Assembly (NCBI RefSeq): GCF_903969135.1
Contig: NZ_LR824569.1
Location: 2,108,001 to 2,172,000 of the forward strand
DNA: 64,000 nucleotides
Source of the DNA: Chryseobacterium sp. JV274
GTDB taxonomy: Bacteria > Bacteroidota > Bacteroidia > Flavobacteriales > Weeksellaceae
Direction of reading: 5' to 3'
The notes beneath the pieces were generated by a model that was not told the DNA's origin, ran no database searches, and worked only from the letters and a program-made list of their open reading frames with translations. This document shows, piece after piece, positions 17,159 to 25,620 of this stretch (positions within the stretch are counted from its first letter, which is position 1; each line of letters starts with the position of its first letter). The translations under genes were made by a program, and so were the position numbers.

Positions 17159-17561
17159 ATCTTTTTTCAAAAATCCTGCAAAATTCCCATCCCAGATACA
17201 CGCCAAATGTATTCAGGATGATATCGTCTACCTCAAAGATTCCCATTCTTGTAAAGTACTGTAGAGCTTCAACAATAACGATACATGAGATAAAGCTAAA
17301 AATCAATGGTTTTAATTTTTTCAGGTCAGGAAAAATCCAACCCAAAAACCCAAAAGGAATAAACATGATAATATTTCCTAGAACAATCATCACAATATCT
17401 ATCATCTTATTCGGGCCCTGGATAAATTTTATTGTAGAAAAAACAGGTTCTAAAGTAAGGAGATTTTCTTCATACTGAAATCTGCCCATTCCCAAAAACA
17501 TCAGGTAAAGCAGAAACAGAGTATACGGAACAATAATGATTTTATATATTTTCTTTAACAT
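17148..17561 (-). CDS. VanZ-like small membrane protein
   Basis: A 137-residue membrane protein with four hydrophobic segments. The VanZ-family core is visible: NIIMFIPFGFLGWIFP, then SCIVIVEALQYFTRMGIFEV and DDIILNTFGVYLGWE. VanZ proteins are widespread and most have no proven function; the name comes from a teicoplanin-resistance accessory protein. The gene is convergent with proC and overlaps its end by 11 nt. It diverges from lnt with 56 bp between starts. Confidence 0.8.
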   Translation of the reverse strand: MLKKIYKIIIVPYTLFLLYLMFLGMGRFQYEENLLTLEPVFSTIKFIQGPNKMIDIVMIVLGNIIMFIPFGFLGWIFPDLKKLKPLIFSFISCIVIVEALQYFTRMGIFEVDDIILNTFGVYLGWEFCRIFEKRFNY

Positions 17562-17592
17562 TGAACTGCTAATATATTCATTTCAAAAACAT

Positions 17593-17600
17593 TAAATTTG
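17593..17600 (+). promoter_or_regulatory. -7 element of lnt
   Basis: TAAATTTG matches TAnnTTTG, 17 nt upstream of the lnt ATG at 17618. Confidence 0.5.
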
Positions 17601-17617
17601 TGTATTAAAATAATTTA

Positions 17618-19252
17618 ATGAAATACGTTCTACTTACACTTATTTCAGCAATGCTGCTGTCGGTTTCATGGCCAACTTATGGAGTTCCGTTTTTTATATT
17701 TTTTGCCCTTGTTCCTCTTCTGATGATGGAACATGGTGTTTCAAAATTTTCAGATTACAAAAGGAAAAGCTGGATTGTCTTCGGATTGTCTTATCTGTGT
17801 TTTGTGATCTGGAACATAGTAACTACAGGATGGCTGTATGGTTCAAAGAATCCTGATGGAAGCCATTCTCTGATGGCTGTTGTATTTCCGGTATTAGTCA
17901 ATTCTCTTTTATATTCTTTAGTATTCCAATGCTATCACTGGTATAAAAATGCTCAGGGAACGTATTGGGGATTAGGATTCCTGATCGCGATCTGGATGAG
18001 TTTTGAAAAATTTCATCTAGGATGGGAGTTGACATGGCCGTGGCTGAACCTGGGGAATGTATTCGCTGATTATCCAAAACTGATCCAGTGGTATGACACT
18101 TTAGGAGCTACCGGAGGAAGTTTCTGGATTCTTCTGATTAACGTTCTGATTTTCTACACAGTAAGAACATGGGAAGCCGGAAGAAAGAGAAAAGATTTAA
18201 TTAAAAATTCAACTATCGTTGGAGCTCTTATTATTCTTCCGATGATTATTTCAGTGATCAAATACAATAATTTTGCTGAAAAACCAACCGGACAGGTAAG
18301 CGTTCTGATGCTGCAGCCAGATCTTGATCCTTACGCCGAAAAATATTCAAAAGACAGCCTGACCATTGAGCAGGATTTATTAGCACTTGCTGAAAAAAAC
18401 TCTACAGGTAAAATTGATTATTATATTGCTCCTGAAACCGCTCTTCCGGGGAGAGGATCTATTTCTGAAACAGCATTTGAAAAGAGTTTACTTCTCAATA
18501 ATATCAAAGGATTTCTAGCCAATCATCCGGGATCTGTTTTTGCAACAGGAATTTCTTCACATCGTTTTTTTTATAATCCTGCCGATTTACCTAAAGAAGC
18601 CTATCAGATTAATAGCGGGGTTTGGGTGAGCAGTTATAATACTGCGATTCAACTTGTGCCTAATCAGAAAGTACAGGCCTACCACAAAGGAAAACTGGTA
18701 CCGGGTGTTGAAATATTTCCTTATATGAATGTTTTAAAACCGCTTTTAGGAAATGCTATGCTCAACCTGGGAGGAACTGTAGCTTCTTTGGGAACAGACA
18801 AAGAAAGAGTTGCTTTTTCAAATCCGTACAACAAAGGGAAACTGGCACCTATTATCTGCTATGAAAGTATTTACGGTGAGTTTGTAACAGACTATGTGAA
18901 AAAAGGAGCCAATTTCTTAGCTATTATGACCAATGATTCCTGGTGGGGTGTTACAGAAGGACATAAACAGCTTTTATCTTATGCTAAACTTAGAGCCATT
19001 GAAACCAGAAGAGAAATTGCCCGCGCTGCAAACAGTGGAATTTCAGCGCATATCAATGCTAAAGGAGAAGTGACTGCTGATACTTTCTATGGAGACAAAA
19101 CCGCTTTATTTGCGAAAGTAAACCTGTATGACACCAAGACATTCTATACCAGAGCAGGAGATATTCTTTCAAGGTTTTCCATATTTGCATTGGGGTTCTT
19201 ACTGTTTTATTACCTTATTGAATGGTTCAAAAAGAAAACAAAGAAAGCATAG
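17618..19252 (+). CDS. lnt: Apolipoprotein N-acyltransferase
   Basis: A 544-residue inner-membrane enzyme that adds the third acyl chain to lipoproteins. Several N-terminal membrane segments are followed by a periplasmic nitrilase domain and a final TM. The catalytic triad is E273 (APETALPG), K357 (HKGKLVPG) and C414 (IICYESIYG), equivalent to the Glu-Lys-Cys triad of E. coli Lnt. The motif MTNDSWWGVTEG near residue 443 is also conserved. Several lipoproteins encoded in this window would be substrates. Confidence 0.93.
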   Translation: MKYVLLTLISAMLLSVSWPTYGVPFFIFFALVPLLMMEHGVSKFSDYKRKSWIVFGLSYLCFVIWNIVTTGWLYGSKNPDGSHSLMAVVFPVLVNSLLYSLVFQCYHWYKNAQGTYWGLGFLIAIWMSFEKFHLGWELTWPWLNLGNVFADYPKLIQWYDTLGATGGSFWILLINVLIFYTVRTWEAGRKRKDLIKNSTIVGALIILPMIISVIKYNNFAEKPTGQVSVLMLQPDLDPYAEKYSKDSLTIEQDLLALAEKNSTGKIDYYIAPETALPGRGSISETAFEKSLLLNNIKGFLANHPGSVFATGISSHRFFYNPADLPKEAYQINSGVWVSSYNTAIQLVPNQKVQAYHKGKLVPGVEIFPYMNVLKPLLGNAMLNLGGTVASLGTDKERVAFSNPYNKGKLAPIICYESIYGEFVTDYVKKGANFLAIMTNDSWWGVTEGHKQLLSYAKLRAIETRREIARAANSGISAHINAKGEVTADTFYGDKTALFAKVNLYDTKTFYTRAGDILSRFSIFALGFLLFYYLIEWFKKKTKKA

Positions 19253-19292
19253 TTTTTAAACACAAACTGCACAAATCTTCACGAATAAAAAA

Positions 19293-19324
19293 GAGAAAAG
19301 CCAGCTGGACGTCTGGCTTTTCTC
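19293..19324. terminator. Bidirectional terminator between lnt and the FG-GAP gene
   Basis: A 12-bp stem (GAGAAAAGCCAG with its complement) has an 8-nt loop, with an A-run before it. Confidence 0.85.
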
Positions 19325-19350
19325 ATTGATAGAAGATAGAATTGATTCAA

Positions 19351-21060
19351 TTATTTAATCGTAAGCTTCCTTGTGGTTATTTCGTTTTTTATCTTCAGTT
19401 TTAATAAATACACTCCTTTAGGTAAATGGGACACGTCAATAGACTGATCTCCATTCACACTGATATTCAGTTTTTTTCCATCCATAGAATACATTTCAGC
19501 TTCAGAAACTTTTTCTCCTTTAATGTAGACTTTATCTGATACAGGATTCGGATAGATGACAAGCTGTTTAACAGATTTAATTTCGGATGTTCCCAATACA
19601 CTTTGTACAGAAGCATCGGAATATACTTTTGAGGCATCAATAGATTTCACACTCCAGTATACATTCTGAATAGCCGGATCAAGGTCCAGAAACCATGATG
19701 GTGTCGTTACTATGTATTTTGCAATATCATGAGCTCCCTGTGTAGATCCTACCGTAATTTCATAGCGTAATGCATTCACCGGAGTTTTGTCATCAGATGC
19801 CCCACTCCATGCAAAATTAAAACGGTTTCCGCTTTTAGTCAGATTCAATTGAGTTGGCGCTGTGGGTTTCGCATTTTCAGCTGTAGAATTATTTTTAAAA
19901 ACTTTAGTCAGTGAAGGCAGATCAGAAGCCGCCCAGTCAAATCCCCCCAATAAGATATCCAGATGATGATCATTATTAAAATCAAATAGATTGATCAGTC
20001 CCGGACCTCCCAGCGCAGTTATACCCGTTAAGATTCCTTCATTAAACTTATTATTGGAAACATCATAGATATACGTTTTCACAAAAGCATTATAGTCTTC
20101 ATTTCCTGAAATGATAAAGTCATAATACCCATCATTATTAAGGTCACCAACACTTAATGCAACATCAGAAATATCACCTGCAGGTATTATCTGAGGAGTC
20201 AGTACGCCAGCACCGTCATTCATCAGAACAGCAAAATATCCGTCATCATTTCCATCTCTTCCAATCACTACAATATCCTGAAAACCATCCGCATTGAAAT
20301 CTGCAAAATCTATTTTTCCTACCGCTACAGGAGCAAGGTCCTGCGTAGGAGTAAGAACTCCTGCCTGATTCATATATACTTTAGAAACCGGAGCACCATT
20401 GATATCCGACCCGATAATCACAAGATCCAGAAGTTTATCATTATTCAGATCTACTACTTTAAAGCTTCCATTCTGGGTTCCATCCACCCAGTTCCCTGTC
20501 ATATCAAAACCATTACCTGTATTTTTATAATAGTCTAAACTGTTTCCAAAACCTCCGCCATGAGCATATTGAGTTCCGTTGATCGCATAATCTGATTTTC
20601 CATCGTGATTAAAATCAAAAACTTCTACAGATCCATAAATTTTCCCGGGAAGTTCAGCATCTTTTACAAAACCTGTTCCTGTATTTTTGAATCGGTACTG
20701 TTTATAATTCACAACATCCATATAGCTGAGTCCTGTGGAAATAATATCCATCAGCCCGTCATTATTATAATCAATAAATCTAATATCTCCAAGATGAGTC
20801 ACATCAGCTCCCAATCCTGCATAAGGCAATAATGTTGTTCCATTGTTCTGATATACTTCATTATAAGTACTGTCTACATTTCCGTCACCATCAGAATCTA
20901 TTGCTCCATTGAGCACGATATCCATTGTACCATTGTTGTCTATATCAGCAATATCTGCCGCAGAATAATAAAAATTATTCATGCTGGTCTGTACCTCAGT
21001 AAAATTCTGAGCCATCAGACTGACAGGCAACATAGACCATAAAATATAAATCCTCTTCAT
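19351..21060 (-). CDS. T9SS cargo with FG-GAP/VCBS repeats
   Basis: A 569-residue protein with a signal peptide (MKRIYILWSMLPVSLMAQ). It has a series of FG-GAP/VCBS-like repeats, recognisable by D-x-D/N-x-D-x-x-D Ca-binding loops such as DIDNNGTMDIVLNG, DYNNDGLMDIISTG, DFNHDGKSDYAING, DLNNDGYYDFIISG and DFNNDHHLDILLGG. These form an integrin-alpha-like propeller. It ends with a fibronectin-like stretch and a type A sorting domain (LVIYPNPVSDKVYIKGEK to TTRKLTIK). The tail marks it for type IX secretion. Ligand and partner are unknown. Confidence 0.87.
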   Translation of the reverse strand: MKRIYILWSMLPVSLMAQNFTEVQTSMNNFYYSAADIADIDNNGTMDIVLNGAIDSDGDGNVDSTYNEVYQNNGTTLLPYAGLGADVTHLGDIRFIDYNNDGLMDIISTGLSYMDVVNYKQYRFKNTGTGFVKDAELPGKIYGSVEVFDFNHDGKSDYAINGTQYAHGGGFGNSLDYYKNTGNGFDMTGNWVDGTQNGSFKVVDLNNDKLLDLVIIGSDINGAPVSKVYMNQAGVLTPTQDLAPVAVGKIDFADFNADGFQDIVVIGRDGNDDGYFAVLMNDGAGVLTPQIIPAGDISDVALSVGDLNNDGYYDFIISGNEDYNAFVKTYIYDVSNNKFNEGILTGITALGGPGLINLFDFNNDHHLDILLGGFDWAASDLPSLTKVFKNNSTAENAKPTAPTQLNLTKSGNRFNFAWSGASDDKTPVNALRYEITVGSTQGAHDIAKYIVTTPSWFLDLDPAIQNVYWSVKSIDASKVYSDASVQSVLGTSEIKSVKQLVIYPNPVSDKVYIKGEKVSEAEMYSMDGKKLNISVNGDQSIDVSHLPKGVYLLKLKIKNEITTRKLTIK

Positions 21061-21088
21061 AGTTGTTTTTATTTAGATTAATTAAAAA

Positions 21089-21096
21089 CAAAGATA
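21089..21096 (-). promoter_or_regulatory. -7 element of the FG-GAP gene
   Basis: The minus strand reads TATCTTTG, 28 nt before the ATG at 21060. Confidence 0.5.
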
Positions 21097-21235
21097 GAAT
21101 ATTAAATTCTTTGCTCTAAAAAAAGCCTGTATGAAATATATCAGCACTGAATATCTGCTGTATCCCAAGGATTCTACTATTTTAAAAATTCATGATTATT
21201 AATCAGTCACTTATTTGCAAATATTTTCTAAAAGA

Positions 21236-21267
21236 TTTGTCTATCTAAAAAATTCTTCGTTATTTTG
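21236..21267 (+). promoter_or_regulatory. Promoter of rpmB-rpmG-DUF4295
   Basis: TTTG (21236-21239), a 20-nt spacer, then TTATTTTG (21260-21267), one mismatch from TAnnTTTG. The rpmB ATG is 36 nt further on. Confidence 0.5.
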
Positions 21268-21303
21268 CACTCTCAAATATTATACAAATAAGAACATCGA
21301 GAT

Positions 21304-21546
21304 ATGTCAAGAATTTGCCAAATAACAGGAAAGCGTGCAATGGTTGGTAACAACGTTTCTCACGCTAATAACAAAACGAAGCGTCGTTTTGAAATTAACT
21401 TATTAGAGAAGAAGTTTTACCTTCCAGAGCAAGATAAGCACGTAACACTGAAAGTATCAGCTCATGGATTGAGAGTGATTAACAAGATTGGAATCGAGGA
21501 AGCTATTGAAAGAGCTACTAGAAACGGATTGATTAAAAAGAATTAA
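21304..21546 (+). CDS. rpmB: 50S ribosomal protein bL28
   Basis: An 80-residue protein starting [20 protein letters not shown], with [11 protein letters not shown] and the C-terminal [18 protein letters not shown]. This is the bL28 pattern, of normal length. It assembles on the large ribosomal subunit near the E site. It leads a three-gene ribosomal cluster with rpmG 6 nt downstream. Confidence 0.97.
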   Translation: MSRICQITGKRAMVGNNVSHANNKTKRRFEINLLEKKFYLPEQDKHVTLKVSAHGLRVINKIGIEEAIERATRNGLIKKN

Positions 21547-21552
21547 TAAATC

Positions 21553-21735
21553 ATGGCAAAAAAAGGAAATAGAGTTCAAGTAATCCTTGAATGTACAGAG
21601 CACAAAGAAAGCGGTATGCCAGGAATGTCTAGATACATTTCTACAAAAAATAAAAAGAACACTACAGAGAGATTGGAATTGAAAAAATACAATCCTGTTC
21701 TTAAGAGATCTACCCTTCACAAAGAAATTAAGTAA
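21553..21735 (+). CDS. rpmG: 50S ribosomal protein bL33
   Basis: A 60-residue basic protein with the bL33 pattern: [20 protein letters not shown], then [20 protein letters not shown] and [16 protein letters not shown]. It has only one Cys (C14 region), so it lacks the CxxC zinc pairs of the Zn-binding form. That is the C-minus type. It lies between rpmB and the DUF4295 gene. Confidence 0.96.
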   Translation: MAKKGNRVQVILECTEHKESGMPGMSRYISTKNKKNTTERLELKKYNPVLKRSTLHKEIK

Positions 21736-21755
21736 TTTATAAATAATAACTTACC

Positions 21756-21908
21756 ATGGCAAAGAAAGTAGTAGCAACCCTACAAAGCGGTCAGTCTAAG
21801 AAAATGACAAAAGTGGTGAAAATGATTAAGTCTTCTAAATCAGGAGCTTACGTTTTCGAAGAAAAAGTAATGAATGCTGACGAAGTAGACGGTTATTTGA
21901 AAAAATAA
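21756..21908 (+). CDS. DUF4295 small basic protein, probably ribosome-associated
   Basis: A 50-residue frame from the ATG at 21756 begins MAKKVVATLQSGQSKKMTKV and ends VMNADEVDGYLKK. It is the DUF4295 family, found in Bacteroidota directly after rpmG. Rich Lys content and the position behind two ribosomal protein genes suggest a ribosomal protein. From memory, a Bacteroidota-specific large-subunit protein was named bL38 in a flavobacterial ribosome structure; whether this is that protein I cannot check here. A terminator follows at 21930. Confidence 0.85.
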   Translation: MAKKVVATLQSGQSKKMTKVVKMIKSSKSGAYVFEEKVMNADEVDGYLKK

Positions 21909-21929
21909 TCAGTACTTTGTTTACAATAT

Positions 21930-21960
21930 AAAAAACTACTCATATTTTGGGTAGTTTTTT
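21930..21960 (+). terminator. Terminator of the ribosomal cluster
   Basis: A 13-bp stem with one G-U pair (21930-21942 with 21948-21960), loop TATTT, then a T-run. Confidence 0.85.
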
Positions 21961-21963
21961 TGT

Positions 21964-21971
21964 TATCTTTG
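21964..21971 (+). promoter_or_regulatory. -7 element of the ridA-like/ftsY transcript
   Basis: TATCTTTG matches TAnnTTTG, 26 nt before the ATG at 21998 and directly after the preceding terminator. Confidence 0.55.
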
Positions 21972-21997
21972 TGCACCAGATTAATAATCAGTAAAGT

Positions 21998-22465
21998 ATG
22001 AAAAAGGTACTTGTTCTGGCTTGCACAGCAATTTTTCTATTTTCATTCAGTCAGAAAACAATGAGCCCTGTAGAATATAAAAGTTCGCCAAAAGTTTTCA
22101 GCATAAAAGGCCTGTCACAGTCAGTAAGTATTGACTGCGGGAGTTCTAAAATGATTTTATTATCTGGACAGGTGCCTCTGGATCCGGAAGGTAACCTTGT
22201 GGGAAATACTATAGAGGAGCAGACTCAGCAGGTATTCAAAAATATCGAAAGCATCCTGAAAGAATATGGGGGAACAGGAAAAGATATCATTAAACTTGGA
22301 ATCTTTACCACAGATATCAAAAAAACACCTGATTTCAGAAAAGTCAGAGATTTGTATGTCAATCTTCAAAACCCTCCTGTAAGCACCCTTGTGGAAGTGA
22401 GCAGGCTTTTCAGAGATGATGTGCTTATAGAAGTAGAAGCCACAGCAGTGATTAAAAACAAATAA
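21998..22465 (+). CDS. Exported RidA/YjgF-family protein lacking the catalytic arginine
   Basis: A 155-residue protein: an apparent signal peptide (MKKVLVLACTAIFLFSFSQ), then a RidA-fold domain. Conserved pieces include ILLSGQVPLDPEGNLVG, EEQTQQVFKNIESILKEYGG, and LVEVSRLFRDDVLIEVEATA. In E. coli RidA the catalytic Arg105 lies in the segment ARSCVEV. Here the aligned residues are VSTLVEV, with Ser (residue 129) at the Arg position. Canonical RidA hydrolyses reactive enamine/imine intermediates and is cytosolic. Loss of Arg and probable export argue against that activity. The gene is 15 nt upstream of ftsY. Confidence 0.8.
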   Translation: MKKVLVLACTAIFLFSFSQKTMSPVEYKSSPKVFSIKGLSQSVSIDCGSSKMILLSGQVPLDPEGNLVGNTIEEQTQQVFKNIESILKEYGGTGKDIIKLGIFTTDIKKTPDFRKVRDLYVNLQNPPVSTLVEVSRLFRDDVLIEVEATAVIKNK

Positions 22466-22480
22466 GAATAAACTAAAACT

Positions 22481-23434
22481 ATGAGTTGGTTTAAAAATAT
22501 TTTCAAAAAGGAAGAGAAAGAAACTTTAGACAAAGGATTGGAAAAATCCAGTCAGGGATTCTTTGAAAAAATGACAAAAGCCGTAGTCGGCAAAAGCAAA
22601 GTAGATGATGAAGTTCTTGATGATCTTGAAGAAATACTGATTGCATCCGATGTAGGCGCCTCTACTACTATCAAAATCATAGGAAGAATTGAAGAACGTG
22701 TTGCCAGAGACAAATATGTAAGCGTAAACGAACTTGACAAAATTCTTCGTGATGAGATTTCAGGGCTACTGCTTGAAAATCCTCACGCCAGTACAGGAAA
22801 TATTGATACCTCCAAAAAACCTTACGTCATTATGGTTGTAGGAGTAAATGGAGTGGGAAAAACAACGACTATAGGAAAATTGGCTCACCAGTTCAAATCA
22901 GAGGGTAAAAAGGTAGTTCTTGGAGCTGCTGATACCTTCAGAGCCGCTGCAGTAGATCAGCTTGTGATCTGGAGCGAAAGAGTGGGTGTTCCTATCGTAA
23001 AACAGGAAATGGGTTCTGATCCAGCTTCCGTAGCATTTGACACTGTACAAAGCGCTGTAGCACAAAATGCAGACGTTGTGATCATTGATACAGCAGGAAG
23101 ACTTCATAACAAGATCAACCTGATGAACGAACTTTCCAAGATCAAAAGAGTAATGCAGAAAGTAATTCCTGATGCACCTCATGAGATCCTGCTGGTTCTG
23201 GACGGTTCTACCGGACAGAATGCCTTTGAACAGGCAAAACAGTTTACAGCAGCAACGGAAGTTAATGCATTAGCAGTTACAAAACTAGACGGAACAGCAA
23301 AAGGAGGTGTTGTAATTGGCATCTCTGACCAGTTCCAGATTCCGGTTAAATATATTGGTGTAGGCGAAAAAATGCAGGATTTGCAGCTTTTTAATGGTAC
23401 GGAATTTGTAGACTCATTCTTCAAGAAAAGATGA
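22481..23434 (+). CDS. ftsY: Signal recognition particle receptor FtsY
   Basis: A 317-residue SRP-type GTPase that receives ribosome-SRP complexes at the membrane. It has the N domain (KSKVDDEVLDDLEEILIASD) and the G domain with VVGVNGVGKTTTIGKLA (P-loop), AADTFRAAAVDQL, DTAGRLHNKINLM, TKLDGTAKGG, and the closing IKYIGVGEKMQDLQLFN. The acidic A domain of E. coli FtsY (about 200 residues) is absent, as is usual in Bacteroidota; only a short charged start remains (FKKEEKETLDKG). Confidence 0.96.
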   Translation: MSWFKNIFKKEEKETLDKGLEKSSQGFFEKMTKAVVGKSKVDDEVLDDLEEILIASDVGASTTIKIIGRIEERVARDKYVSVNELDKILRDEISGLLLENPHASTGNIDTSKKPYVIMVVGVNGVGKTTTIGKLAHQFKSEGKKVVLGAADTFRAAAVDQLVIWSERVGVPIVKQEMGSDPASVAFDTVQSAVAQNADVVIIDTAGRLHNKINLMNELSKIKRVMQKVIPDAPHEILLVLDGSTGQNAFEQAKQFTAATEVNALAVTKLDGTAKGGVVIGISDQFQIPVKYIGVGEKMQDLQLFNGTEFVDSFFKKR

Positions 23435-23505
23435 TTTATATCATGTTTTCCCTTATATTAGCAACAATCAATTTTAAATATTAACAATTAAAAAAATTTG
23501 CAACT

Positions 23506-23766
23506 ATGGGAATACTAACATGGATTTTATTCGGTCTTATTGCAGGTGCAATCGCTAAAATGATCATGCCAGGAAGTCAGGGAGGAGGATGGCTAATCAC
23601 TATTATCCTGGGGATTCTGGGAGCTTTTGTAGGAGGAGCTATAGGAGTTTACGTTCTACACTGGGGAGATGTTTCTTCATTCTGGAATCCAAGAAGCTGG
23701 ATTCTTTCAATCGGAGGAGCTTTAATTATCCTATGGATTTATGGGATGGCTACCAAGAAAAGCTGA
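23506..23766 (+). CDS. GlsB/YeaQ/YmgE-family small membrane protein
   Basis: An 86-residue protein of the transglycosylase-associated/GlsB family. It has a membrane segment starting ILTWILFGLIAGAIAKMI, the motif MPGSQGGGWLITIILGILGA and FVGGAIGVYVL, and a third hydrophobic stretch near the C-terminus. Family members are stress-induced small inner-membrane proteins with unclear activity. Intergenic distance from ftsY is 71 nt and a terminator follows, so it is probably its own unit. Confidence 0.88.
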   Translation: MGILTWILFGLIAGAIAKMIMPGSQGGGWLITIILGILGAFVGGAIGVYVLHWGDVSSFWNPRSWILSIGGALIILWIYGMATKKS

Positions 23767-23784
23767 TAAGTATTTATAAAAAAT

Positions 23785-23820
23785 AAAATCCCGGATCTGA
23801 AATTTCAGATCCGGGATTTT
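23785..23820. terminator. Bidirectional terminator between GlsB-like gene and sppA
   Basis: A perfect 18+18 palindrome (23785-23802 with 23803-23820), flanked by A- and T-runs; it folds with a loop at the central AAATTT. Confidence 0.88.
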
Positions 23821-23842
23821 TGTATACAATATAAAATTTAGT

Positions 23843-25600
23843 TTAGTTGTTGATTCTGATCTGATAAGGCATTTCCATTTTCACCTCAGACTGTAGTTTT
23901 TTATCTGTAATCTGCTGTAGAATCTCATAGTTGGATTTACCAATCTTATTTTTAATGATTCTGGCAGAAACATCTTCTTCATTCAGATCTTTAAAGATTT
24001 GTTCAAATGGTGACATTCTCTTAGGGAAAGCATCTATTTGATAAGATTTTAATCCTGCTTTTTGTGCAGCAAATTTCACCGCATCATTCAAAGTACCCAG
24101 CTCATCTACTAAGCCAATCTCTTTGGCACGAACTCCACTCCATACTCTACCACCACCTATATTGTCAATCTGCTCAAAAGTTTTCTTTCTGTTCTGAGTT
24201 ACAAAATGTACAAATCTCTTATAAGTACCTTCTACACTTCTCGTCATCATATTTACTCCATAAGGCGTAACTCCGTTTAAGCCTGAATAATACATAGAGT
24301 TGGCATTGGTAGCTACAATATCCGCACGGATTCCGTTTTTGCTTGCAATATCTTTATAATAAGGCATTACCCCAAATACTCCGATAGAACCGGTAAGTGT
24401 ATTAGGCTCTGAATAAATTTTATCAGCTGCCATGGCAACATAATATCCTCCTGAAGCCGCATAATCACCAAAAGAAACCACCAATGGCTTTTTCTTTTTC
24501 AGCTGCTGCAATTCAAATAAGATTTCATCCGAAGCATTGGCACTTCCCCCAGGAGAGTTGATTCTGAAAACAACTGCTTTCACTTTATCATCTTCCTGAA
24601 GTTTTTTAATATACTTCACATATTTCTCAGAATGAATATCGTTATACTCATCTCCATTGTTAATAGATCCTGAAGCGTACAGTACAGCAATCTTTTCACC
24701 AGATTTATCTTCATCAGCATAAGAACTGATATAGTTTGTCAAAGAAATTTTATTAAGCTTTTCCTTATCTTTTACACTTAACTTCGTCTTAAGAAGATCT
24801 TCATATTCTGATTTCTGAATAAGTTTATCTGCAAGTTTATATTTTAAACTTTGTTCAGGAATCATTCCATATAAGCTATCTGTAATTGTTCTGAACTGAG
24901 CGGTATCAATTTTTCTTGAAGCTGCCATTTTGTTGGACGTATTTTTCCAAAGGTCATTCAGAAGAGTGCTTAGCTGCTCTTTATTTTCCGGAGAAATATC
25001 ATTCCTTAAAAAAGGTTCTACCGCAGATTTGAATTTACCGTGACGAATCACTTCAATTCCAATACCGTATTTATCAGCAAAATCCTTAAAGAAAGTAACT
25101 TCAGTAGAAAGACCTTTCAATTCAATACCACCTGCCGGATGAAGATAATATTTATCTGCTACCGATCCTAAATAGTAAGCTGATTGCGACACTCCGTTTC
25201 CGTAAGCATACACAAATTTTCCGCTCTTCTTAAAATCTTCAATAGCATTTCTAAGATCATCAATCTGAGTCAGACCTGCATTCAGATCATCTGCCTCAAT
25301 ACTGATCCCTTTAATATTATCATCGGTTTTAGCCTTATTAATAGCTTCCAGTGCATCATATAAAAGGACACTTTTATTTTGGGCGCCTATACCAAACAAT
25401 CCCATCTGCTCTTCAGTAGGACTATCGATTATATTTGTTTTTAAATTAATCGTAAGAACCGAGTTCTTTTTCACCGCCACCGACTTATCATTTCCCATAG
25501 AACTGAACACAAGCATCATGATGAAAAAGATGAAAAATAAAGCGCAAAGTATGACAATTGCCACTATATTTGCCAAAACATTTTTAAAGAAACTTCTCAT
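23843..25600 (-). CDS. sppA: Signal peptide peptidase SppA, 67-kDa type
   Basis: A 585-residue inner-membrane serine peptidase that degrades cleaved signal peptides. It has an N-terminal TM (residues about 8-33) and two tandem SppA domains. The catalytic lysine is K191 in GKFKSAVEPF and the serine is S383 in YAASGGYYVA, equivalent to Lys209 and Ser409 of E. coli SppA. NSPGGSANASDE (348-359) is the second-domain oxyanion loop. The gene starts 20 bp from folK on the opposite strand. Confidence 0.95.
   Translation of the reverse strand: MRSFFKNVLANIVAIVILCALFFIFFIMMLVFSSMGNDKSVAVKKNSVLTINLKTNIIDSPTEEQMGLFGIGAQNKSVLLYDALEAINKAKTDDNIKGISIEADDLNAGLTQIDDLRNAIEDFKKSGKFVYAYGNGVSQSAYYLGSVADKYYLHPAGGIELKGLSTEVTFFKDFADKYGIGIEVIRHGKFKSAVEPFLRNDISPENKEQLSTLLNDLWKNTSNKMAASRKIDTAQFRTITDSLYGMIPEQSLKYKLADKLIQKSEYEDLLKTKLSVKDKEKLNKISLTNYISSYADEDKSGEKIAVLYASGSINNGDEYNDIHSEKYVKYIKKLQEDDKVKAVVFRINSPGGSANASDEILFELQQLKKKKPLVVSFGDYAASGGYYVAMAADKIYSEPNTLTGSIGVFGVMPYYKDIASKNGIRADIVATNANSMYYSGLNGVTPYGVNMMTRSVEGTYKRFVHFVTQNRKKTFEQIDNIGGGRVWSGVRAKEIGLVDELGTLNDAVKFAAQKAGLKSYQIDAFPKRMSPFEQIFKDLNEEDVSARIIKNKIGKSNYEILQQITDKKLQSEVKMEMPYQIRINN
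25565..25572 (+). promoter_or_regulatory. -7 element for folK inside the sppA coding region
   Basis: TATATTTG matches TAnnTTTG, on the plus strand within codons of the sppA N-terminus, 48 nt before the folK ATG. The 20-bp gap between the divergent genes is too short to hold a promoter, so one must lie inside a gene. Confidence 0.4.
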
Positions 25601-25620
25601 AAATCAATCAATTTTCTAAT

